The notes under the pieces are model-generated. The model was given only the letters and a program-made list of their open reading frames with translations. It had not been told where the DNA came from and did not search any database. 46,907 nucleotides of DNA. Origin: Chara braunii (taxonomy: Eukaryota > Streptophyta > Charophyceae > Charales > Characeae). The DNA lies in NCBI GenBank assembly GCA_003427395.1, contig BFEA01000096.1, positions 3,225,251 through 3,272,157 on the forward strand. The letters run 5' to 3'. The translations under genes and the position numbers were made by a program. Below are positions 1 through 9,873 of this stretch, one piece after another. Position 1 is the first letter of the stretch. Each line of letters begins with the position of its first letter.

Positions 1-105
1 AAAAAAAAAAAAAAAAAAAAAATTGAATATTAAATGAATCAATCAATCAATCAATCAAAGGCGGGGTGGAACGACCCCGCCCCCACCAATCAATCAATCA
101 ATCAG

Positions 106-141
<36 letters not shown>

Positions 142-145
142 CGAA
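1..145. repeat. Poly-A and (AATC)n simple repeats with a small GC hairpin
   Basis: The window opens with a 22-base A run, followed by AATC tetranucleotide repeats at about 36-57 and 89-140. Between them a perfect short hairpin (GGCGGGGT, loop of six, ACCCCGCC) lies at 60-81. A GATT tract, the complementary motif, lies near the far end at 46445-46498. No gene is visible here. Confidence 0.9.
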
Positions 146-286
146 AAAAAAAAGAAAAAAAAAGAAAAACGTTCATTTTTTTTTTCTTCATTTCTCCTCG
201 TAATATAGCCCAACCCCCCCAATTAAAAATTGTTTTTTTTCCTTTTTTTTGTGTGTGAGGGGGTCGGGCCGGGGTTGCGCCGCCCC

Positions 287-1672
287 ATGGCGCTTCCCGA
301 ATTCCCAAACCCCTTGAAGTTCCCCTCTGGCCGCCACGTGGCATCAAAGTCGCGCGTCGCACGGACGCGTCCGCGGGGTCGGCGGACCGCGGATTCAGTC
401 GCGCTTGGCCGCCGCCGTGGGGGATTCATAGCTCCTCCCCCTCCCTGCCAATCTTCTTCTTCTTCTTTTTCTTCTTCTTCTTCTTCTTCTTCTTCTTCTT
501 CTTCTTCTTCTTCTTCTAGTACTTCCTCCTCTCCTTCAACATCCTTTTCTTCGTCCTCTTCTTCTTTGACTTCCTCCTCCTCTAGTTTGCCTTCCTCTTC
601 CCCACACTGGTTGAGACCGGCCCCTCCTCTATCTTCGTTGTCCATATTGGGACGTCGGCGGGCTCGTTCATTCTATCCTCCTCACAGTCCCCCTTCCTCT
701 CGACGTCATGCTGATACTTATTTGTCTTACCGACAGCCTGCTCTGCCACGTCGACAGCGTTCGTCGTTTACGCGCCGACGCCGCCAGATCAGATCTGCCT
801 TTCCAGTGGTGACCGATTCGGATCTGCGGGTAGACATACCAAATATTTGTGGTTTGACAACCACAAATGTCTGCCTACGGGCTTATCAGCGTCAATGTTA
901 TAGTGCATCCCAATTTCTTACGATTGCTTATCAGCTTGACGCTGTTGAAAATCAGTTGTTATTTGACCATAATAGTCCACCTGGAGAAGGTAGTAGCTAT
1001 ACTACCTCAGGAGGCTTTACTGTAAATGTCTTACAGTTAGCGTTTCACGGTCGCCACTTTCTTATGCATCATGCGACGCCAGGCGATGACCTCAATAACC
1101 ATCGTCATATTTCTACTTGTATTTTACACAGACCCGGGCATTATATGGCACTCATTCGTGCAGCTGCCCAGTGGGAACTGTGGGATGGTGGGGCGATGAG
1201 TCAGGTCATTTTCGACGTGAATGAATTTTTGCGATCATTGTCGAATCATACTTTATTCTGGATTATTGACCGACTCTCGTGTGACACCTGTCGGGACAGA
1301 GACGCGGTGCGCCTTGGCTGTGGAATGCATCATCTATGCCATAGCCATTATCAATCTATTGCGACTGCCGCCGTCTCTCCTGAAGGGTGTCCAACATTTC
1401 CTTATTGTACACATCCCTATCACCCAGATATACGTTGTCCCTTTTGTGCCCAAGGACGCTATCAGAACTGTATGATGCCGCACTGTGATGAACGTCCTGC
1501 TGTTTTTTTGACATGTAGACAACATGTCCTCTGTCAGGACTGTTTTGATGGGATGGTTCGTGCTAGCCATCGTGCTGAATGATGTGATGGTGCAACTCTC
1601 CTTGGGCATCCTTGTGAACATCCACATCATCCTCACTGTAGCTGTCCTATCTGCCGAGGTGGGGACAAGTAA
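287..1672 (+). CDS. Ser-rich protein with Josephin-like segment and two RING-like fingers, interrupted by in-frame TGA
   Basis: An open frame runs from the first ATG (287) to TGA at 1580-1582 (431 aa). The same frame then continues 29 codons to TAA at 1670-1672 and completes a zinc finger, ending CPICRGGDK. Order: basic N-terminus; a poly-Ser tract of about 50 residues from a TTC/TCT microsatellite; an Arg-rich linker; a papain-fold-like segment (about residues 190-320) with QCYSASQFLTIAYQLD, a later SGGFTVNVLQ, then GHYMALI and WELWDGG; a RING-like finger (CDTC, CGMHHLC, CPFC); and a second finger (CMMPHC, CRQHVLCQDC, then CPIC after the stop). LTIAYQLD, SGGFTV and GHYMALI..W line up by eye with SSIAHQLD, SGFFSI and EHWFTVR..W of Josephin deubiquitinases, giving candidate Cys, His and Asp. 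Inference: a ubiquitin-related enzyme combining protease-like and E3-like modules. The TGA may be a nonsense mutation, a sequencing error or recoding. Upstream exons cannot be excluded. Confidence 0.55.
451..516 (+). repeat. (TTC)n microsatellite coding poly-Ser
   Basis: About 22 units of TTC/TCT lie inside the Josephin/RING gene and are read as serine in its frame. Length variation here would change the linker without shifting the frame. Antisense it gives a spurious Glu-rich frame. Confidence 0.85.
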
Positions 1673-3101
1673 AGAAAAAAAAGGAAAAAAAAAAAAAAAA
1701 AAAAAAATGTTGATCTGTGGGATGTGTTATTTGCTTTGTGACAATTGGATTATTTTTCTTTCCCTGTCAGGTTTGGTTTCCTCCTCCCTTTCTTTACCTC
1801 TTTGCCTTTTGGCTGCGTGCAAGTGGGTCCTTATGACACACAGGAATGGGGGCAGCCAACGCTCAACCTGTCATCCACGTGGCTGGCCTTGTACGTAAGA
1901 GGTGACAAACAGGTGGGGCTTTCCTTCCTTCCTTCTTTTCCTTTCCTTGGTTTGCTTTTTTCCGCCTTATATATATATATGTTCGTGTTCGGTGGGTTTT
2001 GAGACCCATTCGCGTTCGGTCCCGAACGTTCGTGTTCCGAACGCGAACAGAACGCTATGCAGGTTTTGGCTAACTTTACTTCTTGTATATGAATGGATGT
2101 ATCTCTTGTTATGTAATGGATGGATGTTGTGCATAGGGTAGGATCTCGCTAATCATAAATCTGGTGTCTGAGTACTCGGGTAGTTAGGAATCTTCTGGCT
2201 GATTTCAGTCACACTCTTCCTCTTCCATGAAAAACTAACACTGATCACCGCCTGCATTTCCGATACGCCTGTGGTCATGTTCCCTCTCTAAAGTTTTTTC
2301 CATCTAAAAGAAGACTTGGCATTGGCGAATAAATTCTTGTTTTGTGGACGGTGGATGCGTGTTATGATTTTTTGTCACCAGTTTTCATTTTGTTGATGTC
2401 AACTATCCCCACTATGTTTAAGTAAGAGTGATGTTTCGTTGTGTTACTTATATTTTGTGGAAGGAGACGACGTTCAATCTTGAGCAATGCATCTTCGCTT
2501 CAATCTTGAGTTATGCCCCAAGTTTCCATGTAACGCGGAAATGACTCGTATGTATGAGTGTGACATATGCGAAGCTAAAGCTGAAGTCGGTCGACCCTAG
2601 AGATTTCTGATATGATCTTCCTCCCCTTTTCAATTCTATTTCCTTTTAACAAGCTCACTGCCATCCCTTGCCTCGGCATCGCCCTTCACTGGCCCCGTAC
2701 TTTATTTTCGGACTATTGATGTGTAAAGCACTTTAAGAAGAGAGGCTTCAGATATTACGTATCAGGCAGAGACAAAGGAGGTCGTGGAGCAAGCAGCGCG
2801 ATTGCACCCATCCAATTCCAACCCAAAACTATGTGAGACACCTTGTAGAACCCCCGTCTTCAGTCCAGATACTTCATTCACTCCTGCATCGCCACCCCGG
2901 CAAAAAACGCAGAAAGGCTCTGAAGGAACGACAAGAACGTTTTCTGAATTAGCCGGACGTTGATCACCCGCCATTTTGTCCTCATCCTATAGCAACAGAA
3001 CAGACATAGGAGATTATTATTCCTTTTTGGAACCTTACACCCATCTTTTCAAAAAACCATTGGCACACCTTCAATTACGCACTTTGTGGGCCCTTCCGCA
3101 T
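1673..3101. other. Non-coding stretch downstream of the RING gene
   Basis: It holds an A-rich run at 1674-1707, a short TA repeat near 1968-1980 and a cluster of GAACGTTCG/CGAACGCGAAC motifs at about 2010-2055. I see no credible coding region; the small open frames lack motifs. Confidence 0.5.
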
Positions 3102-3252
3102 TTAAACCACCAGTACTTGGGCACTGCGCGCCGCGCCGACCACCCAAATATCGAAGCAGCGCGGGCTGTCGATTCGATTTATCGACGGCCCGCCGGCCGC
3201 GGAAATCACATAGTGTTAACGCTAAGGCGTCGCCCAAGTACTGGTGGTTTAA
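3102..3252. repeat. Inverted repeat with perfect 21-bp arms
   Basis: The arm at 3102-3122 (TTAAACCACCAGTACTTGGG, plus C) is exactly the reverse complement of 3232-3252, with a GC-rich 109-bp spacer. It may be the core of a foldback or MITE-type element. Outer boundaries and a target duplication were not identified. Confidence 0.75.
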
Positions 3253-3587
3253 GCTCGACCAGAAAGGAAGTAGCACAGGGCGTGAGGTGTGCGTCGCAGC
3301 ACCCAGGGCATTTGGAGCCCCGAAAGAAATTGGCCCAGGGATACTGGTTGTTTGACTAGAGGGTGTACATTGTTTCAAGCTTGTCTATCGTTGGCAATAG
3401 GAGGTCCTTTTCTTTCTTCATGTGGGGAGTTGCAGAAGCTCGGGGACTCTGGACCCGTTTTCCAGGAGCCAAAGTTGAGAAATGGCCTCAGCAAGCCTTT
3501 TCTTCCAGGTTGCCGGTGAGGAATTTGCGGCCCCAAGCATCCTTTGCGTAATAAGAATGTTTGATTTCACCAAAAACGAGAAAAACA
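3253..3587. other. Intergenic, no recognisable gene
   Basis: It contains CTGGACCCGTTTTCCAG (about 3449), which resembles the repeated motif in the LINE 3' region at 18368-18680. No coding feature is supported. Confidence 0.4.
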
Positions 3588-3974
3588 AGGGCTAATTTCC
3601 AAACTACCCCGACAAGTTGACATATATGCCAAAATGGCCCTGAAAGATGTGGGTAGAGCGGAATGCCCCTCTGACAAAAATATACTTTGTGAAATAACCT
3701 TTTGCGTCAGTTGGACCCCTGTCTTTGCATTAAACTCCTACAGGGTACCCTTTAACTTTGCAAAAATGCCCTTGGTTCTTGCCAGGTTTTCCTAGGCCCT
3801 ATTGTAAAAGGCCAAGGCCCAAACAGGGAAGTTCAGATTGCAAATTTGCACACCGGTCTAACAGGGGCATAACACAAAGATCTCGGCCTAAAAGGGCATT
3901 CCGCTCTACCCACATCTTTCAGGGTCATTTTGGCATGTATATCAACTTATGGGTGTATTTTGCAAATAATCTCT
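3588..3974. mobile_element. MITE family H, long TIRs
   Basis: The ends form an imperfect inverted repeat of roughly 80 bp. The left end contains GATGTGGGTAGAGCGGAATG near 3645. The right end contains its reverse complement, CATTCCGCTCTACCCACATC, at about 3896. The TIR continues outward through TTGACATATATGCC / GGCATGTATATCAA. No coding capacity. A diverged partial relative lies at 45565-45710. The TSD was not resolved; U6 copy 1 inserted directly at its right edge. Confidence 0.75.
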
Positions 3975-4066
3975 AATACAGTCATTTCTTTTTTTTTTTT
4001 TCTTTTTTTTTTTTTTTTTATTTGGACCATTTCTCGATTTATGCGTGTCATCCTTGGGCAGGGGCC

Positions 4067-4098
<32 letters not shown>

Positions 4099-4131
4099 AG
4101 GGATGTCCCGAAGGACAATACAGTCATTTCT
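3975..4131 (-). mobile_element. U6 snRNA retrocopy 1 with A-tail and 15-bp TSD
   Basis: The minus strand of 4020-4116 reads as near-complete U6: 5' GTCCTTCGGGACATCC, the ACAGAGA box, the AGC-containing segment and the plant-type 3' end ending GGTCCAAAT. An A-rich tail (T-rich on plus, 3989-4019) follows the RNA 3' end. The unit is flanked by AATACAGTCATTTCT at 3975-3989 and 4117-4131. No upstream TATA or USE promoter is visible. This is the most complete of the seven copies and has full 3' sequence. It is a retropseudogene, not an expressed gene, in my reading. Confidence 0.93.
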
Positions 4132-4298
4132 ATATTACCTTGGGCCGGTGAGTTCCCTGATGATATCTCAGGAAAGGGACAGGAAAAAGAAAAAACCAAA
4201 CTGTCTTTAATGGAATAAAAGATGCGCGTGCCTTACTGGCCAGGTCATCAGTCTCAATAGAGGAAGAATGACATACCCACTAGCCAAGAAATGGATTA

Positions 4299-4708
4299 GG
4301 GCCTCCCCACACCACTCTTGAAACCGCATTTTCAAGAGTTGGACGCGTCGCCACACAGCCACTTAAGAGTTGTAGCCCGAAAACTCTTTCCAGAGTTGTC
4401 AGAACCTCGTTTCAAGCGTAGCACTCGAAACTCCGAAAGGCCCAGCCTGCATCACCGCTCTTTTCAAGCGTCCTCCCGAGGGCACTCGAAGGGCCCTTGA
4501 TTTTCGAGAGGTGTCAGGCCGTTATCCTGACGCCATTCGGAAAAAAACACAGCTGTATGACTGTCGTTTTTCATCGTTTGTCCAACACCATCGCCCTTTC
4601 CAGAGTGCTGTGTGGCGAGGGGCCCGAAACTCTTGAAAACCCAACTCTTGAGAACGTCTGACAGCTCTTGAAAATATTCCCCGTTTCAAGAGTGGTGTGG
4701 CGAGGCCC
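4299..4708. mobile_element. MITE family A, full-length 410 bp
   Basis: TIRs start GGGCCTCCCCACACCACTCT and end AGAGTGGTGTGGCGAGGCCC, flanked by TTA at 4296-4298 and 4709-4711. The 3-bp TTA duplication and GGGCC start are typical of PIF/Harbinger non-autonomous elements. The inside is itself full of CTCTTGAA/TTCAAGAG inverted motifs. No coding capacity. A related flank without the insertion is at about 5552-5570 (GGATTAGTGTGACGGG). Confidence 0.88.
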
Positions 4709-4712
4709 TTAT

Positions 4713-5240
4713 TGTGATGGGTGTGGGGGGGAGAAGTGGGAGGCAGCGTGAAATAGGGAAAATAAACCCTAAAAAACGTTTCATGACCAAAGAAATGAAG
4801 AGAAAAATGCCAAAAAAGAAAAGAAAGTGCTCTTCCCACAGATGGTATCTGTCAGGGCATGATTCACTGACCATGGCTGTGGCAATCAAGATGACTGCAT
4901 GTGAGAGGGCACACGGACCATATTCATCGACAATAGTCTTAAGCTTCCTTGAAATGGGCCACAGTGCACACTGCTCTGTTGCTCTGACAGAAATTCTCTT
5001 TGGCGAAGGAGGGCAAGAGTAAAACTCACTACGGCATTTGCTGTAGGTGAGTGGATCGAACCCTCTCCCAAACGCCTCCCAGACCACAATCACTTTCCAA
5101 GTTTCCAGCCATGAAGCCATTTGTGAACGAAATGTGCATGATTTCATGAGCGAAAAAAAATGGTGTTGATTTCACACACGTTAAGGACCGCCACAGGACA
5201 CCCACAGCAAAAACAAAAGAAAAACCTACCAATGAGATGA
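4713..5240. repeat. Dispersed direct repeat, copy 1
   Basis: This matches 5561-6215 by eye over long runs, for example TTTCATGAC, AAAGAAATGAAGAGAAAAATG and GCTTCCTTGAAATGGGCC. The partner carries a 122-bp MITE that this copy lacks. Product unknown; probably part of a larger transposable element. Confidence 0.75.
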
Positions 5241-5560
5241 GAGTCGCAGAGCGAAAAAAAAAAAAAAAACATCCTTTTCCCGAGCTGAATTCACAAAAAC
5301 TGGCGACTGCTGAGTTCCTACCGAATCCACGATGGTTGACAGTCACACACCTTATACACTAATGCACGTACATCCGGATGGAGATCCACTGGCATAAAGG
5401 GTTAGCTTTAATGCATGAATCTGGACGTTGTCAAGGACAGATGCAGAACACGGTGATTGATCTGCTCTTCTGCATCTAGGCGAAGGACGTGTCCAGATTC
5501 CCGTTGTTAATTCGATCTAGCCCTCGGAGGGAGATCCCACTACCCTTGTATTTGGATTAG

Positions 5561-6215
5561 TGTGACGGGTGGGGAACAGGTGGGTGGCAGGGTGAAGTAG
5601 GGAAAATGAAAACGAAAAACCATTTCATGACAAAAGAAATGAAGAGAAAAATGCTAAAAAAGAAAAGAAAGTGTTCTCTTCCCTTCAATCGTGTCTGCTC
5701 CAGCCGGGGGGTCAGATGTCAGGGTATGATTCACTGACCATAACTGTGTCGATCAAAAAGACTGCATGCGAGTGAGGAAACTGACCAAATTCATTGACAG
5801 TAGTCTGAGGCTTCCTTGAAATGGGCCGCAGTGCACGCTCCTTCGCTCTGACAGAAATTCACTTTTGGCAAAGGAGGGCAAAAGCAACTCCATGCGGCAT
5901 GTGCTGTAGGTGAGGCGATCGAACCCCCCAACATCTCACAAACCACAATCACTTCGGCATGTCTTCCAAGCATGGGCAATGACCCAAAGGTGAGTAGAAG
6001 GGGCCTCGCTGCACTACTCTGGAAATGTGCAAAACGAGAGTGAATCTTTCGCTAGAATATGGAAGGATACACGGCCATGGTTTTTGTCTTTTGTGCATTT
6101 CAAGAGTAGTGCAGCGAGGCCCAAGGTGTGTGAAAATCATCACGAAAAAAATCGTTATGATTTTCATTCACACACGTTCGGGACCCAAAGAGGAACACCT
6201 ATTCAAAAAGAAAAG
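5561..6215. repeat. Dispersed direct repeat, copy 2
   Basis: Partner of 4713-5240. It includes the A' MITE at 6001-6122. Both copies share the CACACACGTT-containing right part with AAAAGAAAAG-rich sequence. Confidence 0.7.
6001..6122. mobile_element. Short MITE family A'
   Basis: TIRs GGGCCTCGCTGCACTACTCT and AGAGTAGTGCAGCGAGGCCC, 122 bp, flanked by AAG at 5998-6000 and 6123-6125. It is related to family A by the GGGCCTCGC end. Siblings are at 40878-40992 and, with a U6 insertion, at 13819-14305. Confidence 0.87.
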
Positions 6216-6382
6216 AAATACCACCCAATGGGAGGCCCCAAAAACACACATATGTCCCCGCGCGTAAATACAAATAAAAACACACCGCCGATATCCGGTC
6301 CGATCCACTGTGCTTCTGAGTCACACAACCTCTCCACTACTCTACATACATCATCGGTAGTGGGATCTCCCTCAAGGGCCAA

Positions 6383-6466
6383 GGTCCCACTTGCACGGAT
6401 TAAGAGATTCTGGGCGTTGATCCTTGCTATCTACGGTCAATATCGCGTAATTCGTGTAAGTGGGAT
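6383..6466. mobile_element. Mini-MITE family E, copy 1
   Basis: Ends GGTCCCACTTGCACGGATTA and TAATTCGTGTAAGTGGGATC form an inverted repeat around a short hairpin core. A second copy is at 39988-40072. No coding capacity. Confidence 0.7.
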
Positions 6467-6640
6467 CTCCCTCCCGTAGTGGGATCTCCCTCCAGCGGCC
6501 CTGGAGACCTTTTTCACCTAAAGTTATCATTTTTAGGGGAATAAAAACAATTCATAACCACGACGCAGGGCCAAGAGTCCCTCACAAACGGCCCATGCAA
6601 ATGTGTGGCAGCCCGCGACAGCCACAACCCATCCATCTTC

Positions 6641-6782
6641 CGCAGACCACTTACAAAAAGGTATATACATTTCTCGATTTATGCGTGTCATCTTTGAAAG
6701 CGCAGGGGCCATCCATGCTAATCTTCTCTTTCTCTGTATCCTTACAATTTTAACGGATGTCCCCAAGGACAACGCAGACCAC
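6641..6782 (-). mobile_element. U6 snRNA retrocopy 2 (AAAG subfamily) with 10-bp TSD
   Basis: A diverged U6 body lies on the minus strand at about 6668-6770, flanked by CGCAGACCAC at 6641-6650 and 6773-6782. On the plus strand it carries an extra AAAG after CTTTG in the CCTTGCGCAGG region, shared with copy 4, plus a private CCAT insertion. The A-tail is degenerate (TTTTTGTAAG-like on minus). Confidence 0.85.
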
Positions 6783-6896
6783 CTTTCCAACGAAAGCAAG
6801 AAGGAAATGCTCCGCCCCCCCTCCTACCCTTCTTATGCGGTCCGGTGGACAACGGATCACATATCAAACTGATCAGAACAGATACTACTACACTTG

Positions 6897-7344
6897 GGGT
6901 CTCCGTGCACTGCTCTCTCTCTCTTTTTTTTTTTCTTTTTTTTTTTTTTTTGTCCGGAAATTCGGATAGTAATCCGAGAGTTGTAGAAGTTTCCAAAACA
7001 GGTTTTTTTCCATCACAGCTGCACTTGCTATCCACACTCCCTCTGCTCTCCGATTCCTCAGTCCACTAGCACACGTTCGTGACAGCAGATGAAGACACCG
7101 AGTAATAACCGTTTTGTCCGCCCAGACTCCAGGCCCACTCTCCAAATTCGAGGTCCTACAAACGTCTATCCGGGTAACGAATTTTGCAGGTTGTGCAATC
7201 TCAGCCCATGGAGAGTGCTTTTCTACGGTCACCTGATTTTCTGACAGGTATCCGAGGGGTTTTGGGTGGTGGAATCTCGGATAGTTAGTGCAGCCACGAA
7301 AAACTCTCCGCAACCGGAGAGTGGAGAGTAGTGCAACGAGACCC
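6897..7344. mobile_element. Putative TIR element, 448 bp
   Basis: The left end GGGTCTCCGTGCACTGCTCTC is the imperfect inverse of the right end GAGAGTAGTGCAACGAGACCC. Flanks are TTG (6894-6896) and TTA (7345-7347). The ends resemble family A'. The interior includes CT- and T-rich runs and no coding region. Confidence 0.6.
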
Positions 7345-7402
7345 TTAGATCTTAGCCAAAAGGTCAAAAAAAAAAGAAAAATAATAATAATAATAATAAT
7401 AA
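7345..7402 (-). other. Possible U2 snRNA 5' fragment plus A/AAT-rich tract
   Basis: The minus strand at 7346-7366 reads GACCTTTTGGCTAAGATCT, matching the GCCTTTTGGCTAAGATC segment near the U2 snRNA 5' end with one change. An A-rich and (AAT)n run (7367-7402) adjoins. Only about 18 bp is involved, so chance or a repeat origin is possible. Confidence 0.3.
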
Positions 7403-7574
7403 AATTTGGTCTGTGTACCATGCACATTTTTGTCTTTTGGACGAATTTTTTAATTCCACAATCACTGTTGGAGCTTCACAATTATGAAAAACATATACCA
7501 CACTTGACCTTAGGCAAAAGGTGGAGAACTGTTTGGAATGCGAACCGTGTGCACTTTGGTCTTTTGGACGAATT

Positions 7575-7740
7575 TTCGTGGGTGTACCAACTGAGATAGG
7601 CCCGTTGGTGGTACTCGCATGTTTGGGCCATAGCTGACGTAATTCCAGAATTTTGTTCATCTGGTTCTATCTGGACTCGAACTCAGGTCAGCATTTCAAC
7701 AGTTTATCGGTGTACCAATTGAGGTAGGCTCCTTGATGTT
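7575..7740 (-). mobile_element. tRNA-derived SINE-like segment
   Basis: On the minus strand, CTACCTCAATTGGTACACC (A-box-like, about 7735-7715) is followed about 35 nt later by GAGTTCGAGTCCAG (B-box-like, near 7673-7686). Spacing and order fit a tRNA-like polymerase III promoter. A second A-box-like CTATCTCAGTTGGTACACC lies at about 7600-7580. The T-arm does not pair well, so it is not a tRNA gene. Confidence 0.45.
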
Positions 7741-8126
7741 GGACAGATTTTTAATGTTCCAATTATGACCTTCTCCCCGGGCCTCAAGGGGTGGGGCCCG
7801 AAATCGTAATGCTCCTACAGTGTTTTGGCTTCTCCTCCTGCAAGCTGAGACGAAAAAAGGAAAGCAGAGGTCTTCTTTAAGATTCATCACGTTCTGACAT
7901 CATGAACCACCAGCGAAACTTGCTGGCTCCAAGCTCTTGCTGAGTTGGATGCGGCCGTTTCGTGATCAAAGTCTCTTTGGTCATTTTCTGCAGAAATGCT
8001 AACGAATCCGAAAAGGCAAGCGCTCAAGCAGCAGGTCTGAATGGCACAGCGATTTTGTTTGCAGCCCAAGCAATTAGATGAGGCAACTGCTCCCGCTGAG
8101 TAATGGATGCAAGGTGCACTTGCAAC
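7741..8126. other. No recognised gene
   Basis: Short open frames on the minus strand (about 90 codons) have no motif or homology I recognise. There is no clear repeat structure. Confidence 0.35.
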
Positions 8127-8523
8127 GCCCGAAATGGAAGCTAAACTACAGAGGATCACTTACATGAAGATTGGAATAGCAAGAAGAATTAGACACTGAA
8201 CAGGGTCAGGTAGTGCAGATAGGCTGGGTGCGGGGTAATATGTTATATACCAACCGGGGCACTCGGTTATCTTATCCGCAGTAGGAGGCAGGAGGGACTG
8301 ATATTCTCAAAATTCCTTTCAGGCTAACAGAGGCTAAAAAGTCTCTCCCCGTGCATCGCCCGAAATGGAAGCTAAACTACAGAGGACCACTTACGTCAAG
8401 ATTGGAATAGCAAGACCAACCAGGGCACTCGGTTGTGTCTTATCCGCAGTAAGAGGTAAGAGAGACTGAGATTCTCAAAATTCCTTTCAGGCTAACACAG
8501 GCTAACAAGTCTCTCCCCATCCA
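8127..8523. repeat. Diverged tandem duplication (227 bp / 168 bp)
   Basis: CGCCCGAAATGGAAGCTAAA begins both units (about 8126 and 8356). Both share AAGATTGGAATAGCAAGA, GGGCACTCGGTT, CTTATCCGCAGTA and TCTCAAAATTCCTTTCAGGC. The first unit has about 60 extra bases. No coding sense detected. Confidence 0.8.
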
Positions 8524-9120
8524 AACTTTCGGAAACCAATGCAGTCCACAACCTGACCTTTGCTTAGATCTCTTCCATTCTGTCAGTATAGTATCGTCAA
8601 TCGAAGCACTTGCTTAACCAAGCATGTATGCTGCTGAATTGGTAGCCGTTCATTTCTGAAAACTGTGGCATTTCAAGCTTTGCAAATTGTCTCCAGCAAT
8701 ATACCTCTGCATACTAAAGACACATAACCCCATTCATCTGTGAACTTAGCATTAGAGGGGCGGGAGGGCAGACAAAATCCAATCGTCAGTCCATTCCCAC
8801 TCAGGGCCTCCTTCCTCCCACTGTAACTTCCACGATACCCATAACTCATCTGCAAGAGGGCAGAGGAGGCACAGGTGCTGAGTGGCTTCCCACCCTCATT
8901 GCATCCTGAACATGTCACATTAAGTTCCGTCCCTCTGCGACTAAGCCTAATGGATTCCTTGCTTGTCCCCCCAAAAAATAAGGCGATTTTCAAAGGCCAA
9001 AAACAGTGTTGCGTGGTTTATTTCCACTTGGCAAACATAGCCCGTGTGTGTTCTTTTTCTGTTCTTTTCCGTTTTCTTTTTTTTTTTTTTTTTTTACGTG
9101 GCCAGTTGGGCCGATGCCTG
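8524..9120. other. Intergenic, nothing identified
   Basis: It contains a T-run at about 9078-9096 and otherwise mixed sequence with no convincing gene or repeat boundary. Confidence 0.35.
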
Positions 9121-9134
9121 AGAAAAGAAGATAG

Positions 9135-9152
9135 GTCCTTCGGGACATCCGT

Positions 9153-9184
<32 letters not shown>

Positions 9185-9239
9185 GGCCCCTGCGCAAGGA
9201 TGACACGCATAAACCGAGAAAAAAAAAATAAAAAAAAAT
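9135..9239 (+). mobile_element. U6 snRNA retrocopy 3, plus strand, A-tailed
   Basis: GTCCTTCGGGACATCC through GATGACACGCATAAACCGAG (9135-9219) is a U6 body on the plus strand, followed directly by A-rich sequence to 9239. Possible imprecise TSD: AGAAGATAG at about 9126-9134 and AGAAATTAG at about 9240-9248. The body runs into the A-tail before GGTCC, so the RNA 3' end is lost. No pol III or USE promoter is seen upstream. Confidence 0.85.
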
Positions 9240-9248
9240 AGAAATTAG

Positions 9249-9686
9249 TTTTCCATAGATTACAAGGAATCTGTCTTGGCCCAGCACTGGCCATTCGTCT
9301 CTGGACGCTAGCGGGGACGAGTGTTCATGTCCAAAAGCATTCTCACCTTGGGACTTTTTCAACTGATTGCTTGACTTAGTTACGGCCAAATACATCCAGG
9401 TTCGGCCATGATTGAGTGAGACCGTGCCCTAAGACAGCATGTGGCATTTTGTTGACGAGAAATTGATTATACCGAAAGCATGGGCTGATGCGATCAGGGG
9501 CGGTAGGCCAACATTAGCAGCCCGTCGTCAAGACTCGTCTCGTGCCCTTTTCTTTTTGTCTTATTCATGTCCCTTTTTCTCCCTTGTCAAGAGTTCTTCC
9601 CCTGACAAGCTCGGCTCTCAACCCCAACCCCAACCTAAACACCTCGTGAGTATTGCCAGAGGAAGGGCTACGGAGGGAGATAACAG
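9249..9686. other. Intergenic, nothing identified
   Basis: No motif-bearing frame or repeat boundary was recognised. Small open frames here look random. Confidence 0.3.
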
Positions 9687-9873
9687 GTAGATCTAGCCCA
9701 TCTGAAAACCTATTCGGTTTCTCACGTCCAAAGTTTTCCCGTCCGGTGCGAACGGCCAACAGGCATTTCAGGGTGACGGCCAATCACGTAGATACAGCCC
9801 ATCCGCAAACCTATTGGGTTTATCACACCCGGCGTTGTCCAGGTGGGTATAAAGCGCCCACAGGCATTTCAGG
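9687..9873. repeat. Diverged tandem repeat, ~101-bp period
   Basis: Two units share TAGAT..AGCCCATC, AAACCTATT.GGTTT and the ending CAACAGGCATTTCAGG / CCACAGGCATTTCAGG. They are old, diverged and non-coding. Confidence 0.7.

Larger units (their letters stand above)
5527..6373. mobile_element. Element with GAGGGAGATCCCACTAC inverted ends
   Basis: GAGGGAGATCCCACTACC at about 5527 and its inverted form GTAGTGGGATCTCCCTC at about 6357-6373 bracket direct-repeat copy 2. A further inverted end lies at 6476-6492. A clean TSD was not found, so the unit is tentative. Confidence 0.4.

Noticed and set aside
223-645. Glu-rich 140-codon frame on the minus strand
   Set aside because: It is the antisense of the poly-Ser microsatellite of the RING gene; acidic runs come from (GAA)n only.
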